The notes beneath the pieces are model-generated. The model was not told the origin of the DNA. It saw only the letters and a program-made list of their open reading frames with translations, and searched no databases. The position numbers were made by a program, and so were the translations under genes. Shown here piece after piece: positions 35,396-48,389 of a stretch of DNA of 64,000 nt. This stretch comes from Reclinomonas americana ATCC 50394 (lineage: Eukaryota > Jakobida > Jakobea > Jakobida). How positions within the stretch are numbered: position 1 is the stretch's first letter; every line of letters starts with the position of its first letter. The DNA lies in assembly GCA_048213135.1 (NCBI GenBank), contig PS015299.1, forward strand, positions 91,987-155,986, read 5' to 3'.

Positions 35396-36701
35396 GAATT
35401 GGTAAAGGGGGAAGGGAAATGTTTCGACGCACTTTGGAGTCTGTTATCTTCTGCTAACTGTTGCTCAAGGCGTGTCTGTGTAAGTGTGCAGTGGTTGACC
35501 AGCCTCGGTTCGGCCGACGGTCTGACTATCAACACGCTGGCGCCTGTGCGGCTTCATGGTCGCTTCGCATGTTTGTGAGCGTAAGGAGCAGGATGAGCGG
35601 AGTGGTGAGTGAGAGAGAAAGAATGCGAGGAGGATGGGGGTGTAAATCAAGCACTTCATGGACGGTTCAAACAACGGGGTACATACATTGCGAGCTCAAC
35701 AGAGGAAGGACAGGGGGAAAGAGTGAGAGGGGAGGGGAAGAAAGAAAAGGGACTTGCATACGTATGCGATTCGCATAAGGCACACAGACAAATAAGCACG
35801 CGAAATGATGAGCACTCCAAGCAAAAACAAGTATGTGTGTGTGACAGAGAGAGTGAAGAAGGATGAGCACGTGTGCGAGTTCAGGCAGTGTCACAAATGA
35901 GGTGAAAAGAGACAGAGAGCGGAGTGATGGAGAGGGGAATTCTCTACAAGAACAGCCTGACATGACAGAGAGCTGCTCAGCACGACAAGCAGGTGTGGCA
36001 ATGGTGATCAGAGACGGAGATACAAGACACAGGGAAGGGAGAAGGGGGGGTATGTAGAAAGGGATATAAATGGATGGGAGGGTGGAAGTGGAGAGAGGGA
36101 GAGAGAAAGGAGAGGGTGGAGAAGTAGAAGCACGTGTGCGTGTTCAGGCAGTATCACAAATGAGGTGAAAAGAGACGGAGAGCGGAGTGAGAGAGAGAGG
36201 GGAACCCTACAAGAAGAAGCCTGAACAGATAGCTGCTTAGCGAGAGGAGCATGTGTGGGGAATGGTGATCAGAGACGGAGATGCAAGACTAAGGGAGGGA
36301 GGGAGAAGGGGCGAGTACGAGAGAGAGAAGGAGAGAGAGAGAGGAGAGTGGAGAGGGGCGATGAACAAATGATGTGTGGGTGGGCGGGGAAAGGGAGAGT
36401 AGGATCAGGACGGAGAGGCACACACAGGAAATGAAGACATGGAACACATGTGAAAACCATGTATGGCAACAGGCAAAAAATGAGAAAGAGGTACACGCAT
36501 GCGGAAAGAGCAGGATGAGAGGAGAATGTGAGCGAATGAGGATGGATGCGAGGAGGATCAGCAGCAAGCACGCACGAAATACGGGAGGTGAGGGGAGGAG
36601 AAAGAAGAAGAGGGCGATGTGAGTGACTCAAACCACGGATGCGATTCGCACAAGGTACATATACAGAAACGCACGTGAGATGATGATCACTCCAAGAAGG
36701 A

Positions 36702-36763
<62 letters not shown>

Positions 36764-37113
36764 GGGGTTGATCAATCACGTCAAACAAGCGCGGCGAATC
36801 AATGACACGCAAGCATGCACGCGTGAGACGATCTTAACTCAGAGGAGGGAGAAGAGAGGAAGAGAGAGAAGAGAGTGCGCGGATGGGCGCGAAATCAATC
36901 ACATCCAGAATGCAGCGCGCACACGCACACAGGGAGATCAACGACATGCACGTGCACATGCACACGCGCAGCAATGTTCCCTCAGAGGAGGAAGAAGAGA
37001 GGGGAGAGAGAGAGGGGAGAGAAGGAAACGAATTACTGCATCAATAGCAGAATACTCTCTCTCTCTCTCTCTCTCTCTCCTCACTCACCCTCCTCGCTCT
37101 CTCATTCCCTCTC

Positions 37114-37148
<35 letters not shown>

Positions 37149-37492
37149 CCCCGCACAAACACACACACACACACACTTGAATGCAGCAAGGGATCGAACA
37201 TAAGTCCTTTCGCCTCCCGCGTCCCTCTCTCCCTCGCTCGCGCATTCTCTCACGCCCTGCACTCTCTCTTCCTCACTCATCCATGACACGTGGCACATCA
37301 GGCGACCATCAAACACGGGCGTGCTGCAGAAAGAAAGATACGTCGGATGTCCTGCATGACATAGACGATCCCACACGCACAGCACAACGTACACCGCCAC
37401 GAGAACAAGCCGACTGTGTGTGTGAGACGTGTGTGCAACAAGGTGCATCCTGCTGAAGAGCGAGAAAAGAAACAAAGAACTGCGACGAGAAG
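35396..37492. other. Intergenic spacer, NLR-unit type
   Basis: No gene is supported. It holds two partial copies (about 35,860-36,060 and 36,110-36,330) of a block marked by gcgtgttcaggcagtatcac and gatcagagacggagat. The same block recurs once in each later spacer (about 47,390-47,540 and 55,580-55,740). GA runs occur at about 36,700-36,760 and CT runs at about 37,055-37,150. The last 300 bases before 37,493 are nearly the same as those before the other two NLR-like genes and are the best candidate for a shared promoter. Confidence 0.65.
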
Positions 37493-40400
37493 ATGTCGGT
37501 GAGTTGTATTGATTATGTGGGGGACGCTTGTTGTTCGCTTGCTTCTCTCTGTCTTCTCTCTCTCTCATCGCTTGTCACTCACTGCCCTGTGTGTGTCGCA
37601 GTTCTCTGTGAATGTGAGTGCGGCGCATGATTCATTGCTGTCGGTGGTGGTCGAGGGCATGTCGGCCATCGCCACTCTCGCGGACTTGCCGTGCGAGATG
37701 AGCGGAGATGAGAAGGTTGATGTGGATACATCAGAGAGGAGTGATTTGAAGGATGTACATGTGATGAAGTCGGACTGTTTGAGGGCGAACACGTCAGTTG
37801 CCGTTCGTGAGGTCAAGTCGTCAAGGTTTGTGTGTGTCTGGCAAGATGCGCTCGTGTACATGAACAGTGGGCTCACGAGGTTTGTCACCACTAGGATCCC
37901 AGTCTGTTTGTCCGGTGCGTGTGTCTCAGACTGCGCCGAATTTCGTCTTGGTGCTGTCGCCCGCTCGGCGTCCAGCAGTTTGAAAACAGCAGTGCCAGTG
38001 GCTGGAGTCAGGTGAGGATCCGGAAAGCGCTTCTTGTTCCGCGATCCTATTCTCTCGTCAGTGTGGTCATTGGCGAGCTGCGTTCGTCGGAGNNNNNNNN
38101 NNNNNNNNNNNNNNNNNNNNNNNNNNNNNNNNNNNNNNNNNNNNNNNNNNNNNNNNNNNNNNNNNNNNNNNNNNNNNNNNNNNNNNNNNNNNNNNNNNNN
38201 NNNNNNNNNNNNNNNNNNNNNNNNNNNNNNNNNNNNNNNNNNNNNNNNNNNNNNNNNNNNNNNNNNNNNNNNNNNNNNNNNNNNNNNNNNNNNNNNNNNN
38301 NNNNNNNNNNNNNNNNNNNNNNNNNNNNNNNNNNNNNNNNNNNNNNNNNNNNNNNNNNNNNNNNNNNNNNNNNNNNNNNNNNNNNNNNNNNNNNNNNNNN
38401 NNNNNNNNNNNNNNNNNNNNNNNNNNNNNNNNNNNNNNNNNNNNNNNNNNNNNNNNNNNNNNNNNNNNNNNNNNNNNNNNNNNNNNNNNNNNNNNNNNNN
38501 NNNNNNNNNNNNNNNNNNNNNNNNNNNNNNNNNNNNNNNNNNNNNNNNNNNNNNNNNNNNNNNNNNNNNNNNNNNNNNNNNNNNNNNNNNNNNNNNNNNN
38601 NNNNNNNTGAGAGTGAGAGAGAGAATGAGAGAGAATGAGAGTGAGAGAGAGAGAGAGAATGAGAGTGAGAGAGAGAGAGAGAGAGAATGAGAGAGAACGA
38701 GAGTGAGAGAGAGAGAGAGAGCTGAAGATATTGATTGGATCACATGATGGTTGCCGTTGAATCATTGTTGTCGACTCATGCGTGCTTGTCATGTGCTCGT
38801 AAATGTTTGTTGTTCTCTCGTGTTACCTCTTCACGCTGACGGGCACTTTTTGCCGACAGATTCGATCGCATTTTGCAACTTTTTGGCCGCGGCTGTCGCG
38901 CTACCCTTCGCGGCGGTGGATGTGGATCCTCGCGGCCGGGTTCCATTGAGGAGGACCAGCTGGTGGATGGCTCCAAGGGTACATCTATGCATGACAATCA
39001 CATCTCAGCTGACACGTTCTCTGGCGTCTTTCAAGCTGCATTGCAGACTGCTGACGATACGTGGGAGACGACTAAGAGCAGTACGATTCCTTCAAGCAAG
39101 GTGTGGGAATTATGAACTCTCATATCGCTGTACGATTTAAGTACACGTTGCCACTCATAGTCACTGCGTTTGGAGCGACAGTCATCTGTTCGCGTCAGCG
39201 CGGCTCATGATTCATCGCTGTCGGTGGTGGTGGAGGGCATGTCGGTCATATCCACTCTCGCGGACTTGCTGCGCGAGGCCACACGCTTGCTGTGTGAGAA
39301 GACTGGAGATGGAGAGATGGAGATAGTTGGAGTGGAGAAGCCGGTGCCATACAACGTTGAGGAGGGTGGAGGCATTCCGCTTCGCATTTTGGGCATCAAC
39401 GTATCCACTCATCTCGTCGTCCGCATGACGCTTGGCGTGGCGCTGCAGTCGAGTGGAGGGAGTGGGAGTGGGAGTGGAAGGTGTGTGTCAGTGGGTCATC
39501 TTCTGTGCATAACATGCATCTCACTCTCATGTCCTCGCACAGCAACTCGGAGCGAGTGACTCGGTTTGTTTTACTTGCCGTCGTCATCTTCCACACTCCC
39601 TTCCTTGTTCTTCACTAGACTGTGTGCTGACTGTGTTTGTGTGTACTCACAGCATGGTCAGCTTCAATCGCATCAACATGGCCTTTGAGGTGGTGGAGGA
39701 GGCCGTTCGTCTGCGCTGTCAACGTGCACTGGCCCAGTTCACTCGCGATCATCCCGACTTTGACGTGCGGGCGTGGGTGCCGAGTTTTACGCCTGCTGAC
39801 ATGGATACGGCATCAGCTAAGGCATGGCGCGAGCGACATGCTCCACTCCACCCCGGTCGAGTCAGGTTGTTTGAAGAGAAGCAGCCGGTGGCGTTGGCCT
39901 GGCGCGAGGCTTTCGACGCCGACCCCTCGTCCGACCCACCGTGTGACGGTCTCGACGCGACGGCACTCACGTCCATCATGCTGTATGGTGGCTTTGTTCT
40001 GGACGATGGTTGCAAGCTGCTGCTGATTGGCGATGCTGATGAACGGAAGGCGGTGGAGGAGCTGCACAGTGTCAGGAACAAGCTGAGACACGATGAGTTG
40101 CCGTTGACGGATGCCTCTGTGCAGCAGTACCTTGGTGACGGTGGTGTCTTCCTCTTCATCCTCTCCCGATTGCAACTGACGGTTGACGAACGCGTTCAAT
40201 TCTCTCTTCGGATTCGCGAAACCAATCTCATTGACGTAGACGTCAGTACTTTTGCGGTGCGCCTGCATCGGCTGTCTGTGCATGAGCTCTCATTCTACCA
40301 GCACGACGAGAGTGTGCGCAAGGACATGCAGATGTACGTGCCACTGTTGTGCTCACGCGAGCGTGACGTCTCGTCGGATGACAAGATGACGGATCTGTTG

Positions 40401-43364
40401 ACGGAGGTGGATACTTTCCTCTCCGACGCCAACACCACCCACCGTGTGCTGGTGCTGTTTGGCAACAGTGGCGCAGGCAAGACCACCACCATGTCGTTGC
40501 TGACCGAGCGAGCATGGCGACAGTGGCAGACGAGAGATAGTCGACGAGTGCCTGTTCGTGTGCCTCTTGGTGTACTACGCAATGCCGATGAGCGACTGCT
40601 GGAGGAGGCATTGGAGCGACTGTCACCCGAATTGGGATTGGAGTCGGATGTACGGCGGCTGAAGGAGGAACCATTGCTGTTGTTGCTTGACGGGTACGAC
40701 GAGTTGTACCGTGGTGGGAATCTGTTCGTCAAGAATCAACTGGATGTGTGTCGTGATGTGAAGGTGATTATCACCTGTCGAGGCGATTACGCGCTGACGG
40801 CACTCGGTGGGGTGACGCAGTATCGGCGGTACTTTGCACCGGTGGATGCACGAGGACAATTGTGCATGCAGCAGCTGATGGAGCGACACATTGCACCGTT
40901 CAATAAGGAGCAGATTGAGGAGTACTTTGTGAGATTGGTGCGTGTGCGTGGTGGTGATGATGACGATAGAGAAGTGCGTTGGTCGACAGCCGAGGAGTGC
41001 GTACGTGCACTGAAGAGTGTGCATGGACTGGATGCACTGGTGTCAAATCCATTCTTGCTGGCGGTGGTGGTTCGTGTGTTGCCGCAGTTGGTGGCAAATG
41101 GCATGCAGCGAGCAACTCGAGATGATGTGTTTGACCGATTCATTAGACAGTGGATTGTGAGGGAGCAGGAGAGACAGACACGTCTCGGTGTTGAGCGTGT
41201 GCCGAGTGAGGAGACGTGTCTCTCATTCTGTGAGGGACTGGCACGGTTGATGCATGAGAGAAATGTGGTGCGTGTGTCTGTGATGGAGAGTCGGTCAGGT
41301 GATGAAGGTAGGGAGGACTTTGGTGGTGCGCCACTCGCCTTGCCACCACGAGTGGAAGAGGGACCATTTGACAAGTTCCTCGGTCACAAGAACCAGCATG
41401 TGCGAGTGTGCTGTCCGATTGTACGACGGTATGGAACGACGCAGTGGGGATTTGTGCATCTGTCGTTGCTGGAGCACTGTGTGGCACGGCATGTGTTTGC
41501 ATGGGAGACGTGGGATGAGGACAGGAAGTTGGGAGAACAGGATGCTCAGCAGCATGTGTTGGCAGTGCGACTGCTGAACGATCGGCCATCGCTGGTGGAG
41601 CAGATAGCCGAGGTGGTGCGACGGTCTCCTGCGTTGCAAGCGAGACTGTGGGAGGTGATTGAGATGTCACGAGAGGTTGATGAAGAGCGATTGGTGACGG
41701 CAGCCGCGAATGCAGCGACAGTGTTGTGTGTGGCGCAAGTGTCGTTTAGTGGCCGAGATCTGTCGGGTGTGCGAGTGAGAGGTGCGGATTTGAGGGATGC
41801 GGTGATGCACCGGACGGTGTGGAGGGGTGCGGATTTGCGAGGGGTGAATGTGTGCATGGCATATGCGAGAGAGGCGGATTTCAGTGGAGCGGATGTGAAG
41901 GACGTGAAGTGGCCGAGGAAGCCGATGATGGGGCACACTGGAAAGGTGCTGTCCGTCGCGGTCACTCCCGATCGTCAGTACATTGTAAGTGGCAGTGAGG
42001 ACAGGACTGTACGGGTGTGGTCTGTGGCAAATGGTGAGGAGGTGCGTCGACTGGAAGGCCACATGAGACAGGTGTGTGCAGTGGCAGTGACACCCGATGG
42101 CCAGTACATTGTGAGTGGCAGTTGGGACGAGACTGTACGGGTGTGGTCGGTGGCAAGTGGCGAGGAGGTGCACCGACTGGAAGGCCACACGAATTGGGTC
42201 TCGGCAGTGGCAGTGACACCCGATGGCCAGCACATTGTGAGTGGCAGTTGGGACGAGACTGTACGGGTGTGGTCGCTGGCAAGTGGCAAGGAGGTGCGCC
42301 GACTTTCAGGCCACACGAGCGTGGTGTATGCAGTGGCAGTGACACCCGATGGCCAGCATATTGTGAGTGGCAGTCATGACAGGACTGTTCGGGTGTGGTC
42401 GGTGGCAAGTGGCGAGGAGGTGCGCCGACTGGAAGGTCACACGGGTGTGGTGCGTGCAGTGGCAGTGACACCCGATGGGCAGCACATTGTAAGTGGCAGC
42501 GCAGACGAGACTGTACGGGTGTGGTCGGTGGCAAGTGGCGAGGAGGTGCGCCGACTGGAAGGCCACACGGAGTCGGTGCGTGCAGTGGCAGTGACACCCG
42601 ATGGGCAGCACATTGTAAGTGGCAGCGCAGACGAGACTGTACGGGTGTGGTCGGTGGCAAGTGGCGAGGAGGTGCGCCGACTCAAACGCCACACATATAG
42701 GGTAATGAAAGTGACTGTGACACCCGATGGCCAGCACATTGTGAGTGGCAGTGCTGACAAGACTGTACGGGTGTGGTTGGTGGCAGGTGGCGAGGAGGTG
42801 CGCCGATTAGAAGCCCACACGAGGGCAGTGAATGCAGTGGCAGTGACAACTGATGGCCGGTTGATTGTGAGTGGCAGTTGGGACAAGACTGTACGGGTGT
42901 GGTCGCTGGCAAGTGGCAAGGAGGTGCGCCGACTGAGAGGCCACACAAGTGAGGTGTTTGCAGTGGCGGTGACAGCCGATGGCGAGCACATTGTGAGTGG
43001 CAGTGTTGACAAGACTGTACGGGTGTGGTCAGTGACAAGCGGCGAGGAGGTGCGCCGACTGGAAGGTCACATAGGTGAGGTGTGTGCAGTGGCAGTGACA
43101 CCCGATGGCCAACACATTGTGAGTGGCAGTGTGGACGAGACTGTACGGGTGTGGTCAGTGGCAAGTGGCGAGGAGGTGCGCCGGCTGGAAGGCCACACGC
43201 GTGATGTGTGTGCAGTGGCAGTGACACCCGATGGCCAGCACTTTGTGAGTGGCAGTGATGACAGTACTGTACGGGTGTGGTCAGTGGCAAGTGGCGAGGA
43301 GGTGCGCCGACTGGAAGGCCACACGGATGGGGTGCGTGCAGTGGCAGTGACACCGGATGGGTAG
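37493..43364 (+). CDS. NLR-like gene 1: UBL-like header, HEPN-like, NACHT, pentapeptide-like, WD40 (truncated by stop)
   Basis: This is the first of three tandem paralogs. The start exon ATGTCG (37493-37498) splices to a degenerate header exon at 37602. After an N gap (38093-38607) and a further exon (~38863-39102) comes a second, well-kept header (39161-39480), microexon 39543-39563 and main exon 39653 onward. The main exon encodes the EEAVRLRCQRALAQF/KAWRERHAP module, the RNKLRH HEPN-type motif (40074-40091), Walker A GNSGAGKTTT (about 40461), Walker B LLLLLDGYDEL (about 40680) and sensor IITCRGDY. Two or so pentapeptide-like repeats (GADLRDAV, GADLRGVN, about 41,790-41,900) follow, then 126-bp WD40 repeats from about 41,925. 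A TAG at 43362-43364 (CAG in sister repeats) ends the frame in WD40 repeat 12. Expected role by family analogy: ligand-triggered STAND sensor. Confidence 0.88.
38093..38607. other. Assembly gap (N run)
   Basis: 515 N bases in the 5' part of NLR-like gene 1, followed by a GAGA/GAGT repeat to about 38,722. The intron or exon structure of the first header is therefore incomplete. Confidence 0.95.
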
Positions 43365-44602
43365 CACATTGTGAGTGGCAGTGTGGACGAGACTGTACGG
43401 GTGTGGTCGGTGGCAAGTGGCGGAGAGGTTCGCCGGCTGGAAGGTCACACGAATTGGGTGTTTGCGGTGGCAGTGACACCCGATGGTCAGCACATTGTGA
43501 GTGGCAGCGCAGACGAGACTGTGCGGATGTGGTCGGTGGCAAGTGGCGAGGAGGTGCGCCGACTGAAAGGCCACACGGATGCAGTGTCTCGAGTGGCAGT
43601 GACACCCGATGGCCAGCACATTGTGAGTGGCAGTGATGACAACACTGTACGGAGTGGTCAGTTGTGAGTGGCGAGGAGGTACGCCGACTGGAAGGCCACA
43701 CGAATTGGGTGTTTGCGGTGGCAGTGACACCCGATGGTCAGCACATTGTGAGTGGCAGCTATGACAAGACTGTGCGGGTATGGTCGGTGACAAGTGGCGA
43801 CGAGGTTCGCCGACTGGAAGGCCACACGGATGATGTGCTTGCAGTGGCAGTGACACCCGATGGTCAGCATGTTGTGAGTGGCAGTGTGGACAAAATTGTA
43901 CGGGTATGGTCACTGGCAAGTGGCGAAGAGGTGCGCCGACTGGAAGGCCACACAGGTGGGGTGAATTCTGTCGCCATCACTCCTGATGGCCAGCACATTG
44001 TGAGTGGCAGTTATGACATGATTGTACGGCTGTGGTTGATGGCAAATGGCGAGGAGGTGCGCCGACTGGAAGGCCACACGGATTGGGTACGGGCAGTGGC
44101 AGTGACACCCGATGGCCAGCACATTCTGAGTGGCAGTCAGGACATGACTGTACGGGTATGGTCTGTGGCAAGTGGCGAGGAGGTGCGCCGACTGGAGGGC
44201 CACACAGATTGGGTTTGGGCAGTGGCAGTGACACCCGATGGCCAGCACATTGTGAGTGGCAGTTTGGACATTGTACGGGTGTGGTCGGTGGCAAGTGGCG
44301 AGGAGGTGCGCCGATTGGAAGGCCACACGGATTGGGTGCGTGCAGTGGCTGTGACACCCGATAGCCAGCACATTGTGAGTGGCAGTGGTGACAAGACTGT
44401 ACGGGTGTGGTCGGTGGTAAGTGGCGAGGAGGTGTACCAACTGGAAGACCATGCGGAAGAGGTGTCTGCGTCGACAATGTCACCAGATGACCAGTACATT
44501 GTCTCGCATGGGAAGGATGCACCGCCTGTGCCTCGTCGTGAAGGACTGCTCGAGCGCGTTCTCGGCTCCTTCCTGCCTGATTTCACCGATTTAGTTCGGT
44601 GA
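43365..44602 (+). pseudogene. Continuation of NLR-like gene 1 WD40 array beyond the stop
   Basis: The WD40 array continues in the same frame to about 43,650. There a single base is missing (acggagtggtc where sister repeats have acgggtgtggtc), and from about 43,664 it continues in another frame for roughly six more repeats and a degenerate last one. The end has the C-terminal tail LLERVLGSFLPDFTDLV shared by all three paralogs, then a TGA. The whole array is about 21 repeats. Two lesions make this distal part untranslated unless there is readthrough or an assembly error. Confidence 0.85.
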
Positions 44603-44604
44603 TG

Positions 44605-44935
44605 AGCACAACTGCGAGCGTGTATGAATCCTCGAATGTAAACCAGCTTGTTTGAGATGAGATCTCTTGTGATGCAGACACGCGTGTAATCTTCGTCCTC
44701 AAGTTGCATGCCGTGTGTGTTGATTGATCATTGCGAGGTATTCCACTTGTGACTCACTTTGTCTGATACGAGATATCTCGGTGACCTGACGATGCACTGC
44801 ACAGCCAGTTTGCTATATGTCGCCTCTGCCCGCATCTGTCGCCGAGGAAGGTGGCCATTGATCCAGCTCCCCCCTCGACACCGCGGAGGTCCTTGTTGCC
44901 AAGCTCGCCGTCTTCATCACTACGCATTCATTTGA
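44605..44935 (-). pseudogene. Antisense small ORF remnant downstream of NLR-like gene 1
   Basis: It is homologous to the intact minus-strand ORF at 52,6xx. It keeps the ATG context (MRSDEDG..GNKDLR.V, start about 44,930) and the segment QLEDEDYTRVCITRDLISNK (about 44,640-44,710). A run of six G (about 44,870) shifts the frame and further changes disrupt the middle. Confidence 0.5.
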
Positions 44936-46467
44936 CAGCGAAGCAACATCCACATATCATGTGATCATTTGATGGCAATGCGTTCTTCGAGTTCCAGAAG
45001 CACATAAGCGTCGTAATTTACTGGTAGGAGATGATACAAGAGTTGACACCGGATCCTGATTAGTGCGCGTGTGATCACTGCGCAGTGGCTGAAAGGAATC
45101 GCGCAGTATGATTTCGCAGCACGGAAGTCGTTTGACTTGCTATGCTAGTGACACGTGCGATACTGCGCCATTGATCTTTGCGTGAGATGAAACTGTGAGA
45201 AGTGTATTCTGAGCCTCTGTCGTTGATGCATGATCTCGAAAGCAAGGAATAGAAGTGGCAGTGAATGTCTGCGTGGTTCAGCAACTGTGCCACATAGACA
45301 CGCAATCTGTTTACTCATCCACTTCATGTATCCTCCACGAATGAGAGAGAGAAAGGAGATCGAGAACGCAGTAACACACCGAGTGACAGACACAGATTCT
45401 CACACACAAACATTCACAAACACGCCGCAGTCAGATGACACACGTACATGCGGGCTGCGACAGTTCCGAGACGTCGGTGCTCAACTGAATGGTGCGCATG
45501 TGACAACACATGCAGGCGGCCGCTCCATGCGATCAGTCAAGTACACCGGCCACATTAGTCACATGACCGAGCACGCCGCAAGCGTGGTCATGTTCACACT
45601 GCAACCGGCGTTGCATGACGGGAAAGAGAGAGAGAGAGAAGGAAAAGAGAGAGCGAGGAAAAGAGAGAGGAAAAGAGAGAGCGAGCTCGAGGAAAAGAGA
45701 GAGAAAGATAATGAAAGAGAGACAAGAAGGAGATGTGCTCTCACGTGGTGAATTTCACCATGAAGACATGGGGTGAAAATAGTGAACAGACTCACTCACA
45801 CTTACATCCCCATTCAAGCAGACCATCTCAGCAATCCTTCCGCCCTCACTGTCACCTGATCACTCACATGGCGTGGTATGAATGATAGAGACAAGCGACA
45901 AATTCAAGCTCATGCCACACACAGGCACACTCTCTCTCTCTCTTCTCATGTATCTCTGTACTCTTTCCCCTCCAGTGCCACAACCAGGGACAAAGAGAGC
46001 AACATGAAAGAGACAACTCGATGTTGAGATGAGGGGAGAGTGACAGAAACACGTGTCCATCACCGGCATTGGGCGAATAGAAATAAGGGACATCCTGCAA
46101 GTGAGGGAGACAGAGAGGGGAGAGACAAACCAACAAACAAACAGGCAAAGTACACCTGCTGGCGACTGACAGAGCAGCGACGATGTGCACTCTCTCTGTT
46201 GATGCCACACATGAAAACACTGCGAGTCGTCGGTAATAAGAGAACAAACAACAACAACGATCAATGCAAGCGAGAAAGATGGAGAGAGAGACCGGTGCAG
46301 GCGAACGAAATGGATGGTGCGTCTTGTGCTCCACGCACAAACAGCCAAGCCTGTGGAGACAAGGAATACGCAGGAGAGTCGGGAGAATAGAGAGAGAGAG
46401 AAGAGATGGACATGAATGACTCCCACATTGCCACCAACACGGAGAAGGCATCATGGATGTACTTTCT

Positions 46468-46508
<41 letters not shown>

Positions 46509-48346
46509 CTTCTCTCAACCAACATTCGCAGATGATGTTCTCTCTCCATTTCTCACCCCACACATTCACTGTCGCCAATGACCAGACGTATCCCAGAAGG
46601 AATGAAAGATATTCTCCACGCTCCCAGCTTTCCTCTTTCCCACACGACGCCTCTCTCTCTCTGAATTCCCATGCACCACGCTCATCCCCCAAGCGCACCG
46701 TTCAACAGAGAAGACACACCATGAAATGTGATCGAGGACAGTGGGAATGAGAGATTGTAGTGGTGGAAAAGAGAGTGAAGGAGAAGGAACACGGGGTGTG
46801 GATGGATGGATGGATACAAGAGAGAAACACAGAGATGACGGAGAGAGGCGAACAGAGAGCAGCAGAAACGAGAGAAAACGAAAGCATGAGTGCACGAGAG
46901 CGACGGTGATGAGAAGAAGAGAGCGAACCACACATGGATGGAGGATGCAGAGATATGCATGACAGACCACGAAAATGAGCAAGAATACGCGCATATAGAC
47001 GACGCTCATACTCCCAAGAACAAGGAGATGAGAGTCGATGACGATAACCAGGGAAAGGAGGCAATAAGGGAAAGACGGGAAGGAGAATGCAACGGATGGA
47101 AATGGAGGGGGATACAAGAGGCTGCTTTCTCACGCTAGAAGAGAGAGAAGAGGGAGAAGATTCTGGAGGAGACAGAAGGGATGAGAGCGGAAGGAAAAGG
47201 AAATAAGGACAGGATGTCAGCACGATATACACGGTGATGGAGACGATGAAGGCGATATGCAGAAAGAGACGAATCAACCGCACGTAAACATGCATACACG
47301 CGACAGCAAGAACTCGAAATGACGGAGGAAAGAAGAGAGAAGACGAGGAGGAAGGAGAGTGGAGAGGGTGGAGAAGGAGAAGCACGTGTGCGTGTTCAGG
47401 CAGCATCACAAATGAGGTGAAAAGAGACGGAGAGCGGAGTGAGAGAGAGGGGAAATCAACAAGAACAAGCCTGACAGAGCAGCTCAGTGCGACAAGCATG
47501 TGTGGCAATGGTGATCAGAGACGGAGATGCAAGACGAAGGGATGGAGGGAGGAAGAAGGAACGAGTACGAGAGAGAGAAAGAGAGAGAGGAGAGTGGAGG
47601 CGGATGATGAACAAATGATGTGTGTGTGTGGGTGGGGAAAGAGAGAGTAGGATCAGGATGGAGAGGCACACACGGGAAATGAAGACAGCGAAACACATGT
47701 GAAAACAATTCAAGACAACATGCATAAGTGAGAAAGAGGCACATGCATGCGGAAAGAGCAGGATGAGAGGAGAATGTGAGCGAATGAGAATGGAAGCGAG
47801 GAGGATAAGCAGCAAGCACATACGAACCACGGGAGGTGGGGAGGAGTAAGAAGAAAAGGGCAATGTGAGTGATTCACACACACGGATGCGATTCGCACAA
47901 GGCACACAGACAAACAAGCACACGCGAGATGATGATCACTCCAAGAAGGAAGAGAAAGAGAGAGAAGAGAGAAAGAGAGAGAGAATGAGAAACGGAAGAG
48001 GGTGTTGATCAATCACGTCACACATGCGGTACACTCACACAAATCAATGACACACACACATGCACGCGTGAGACGATCCTCACTCAGAGGAGGGTGAAGA
48101 GAGAGAGAGAAAAGAGAGCGCGAGAATGTGACGCTGATGGGCGCGAAAATCAATCACAACGAGAATGCAGCGCACACACACAGAGGCAAACAACGAGACG
48201 CACATGCACACGCGCACGCGCAACAATGTTCACTCGGAGGAAAAAGAAGAGAGGGGAGGAGAGAGAGAGGAGAGAGAAGGATTCATTTCTGCGATCAATG
48301 CACACACTGCGCGAAGAATTCTCTCCCTCTCTTTCTCACTCGCTCG

Positions 48347-48389
<43 letters not shown>

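Noticed and set aside
42682-43701. Long His/Cys/Ser-rich minus-strand frames under the WD40 arrays (also at 51,091-52,494 and 59,935-61,071)
   Set aside because: These are antisense shadows of the 126-bp WD40 repeat, which is a multiple of three and so opens every frame periodically.
45230-45751. 173-codon plus-strand frame in the NLR spacer
   Set aside because: Its right half is (GA)n and the paralogous spacer at 53.2-53.7 kb does not conserve the frame.
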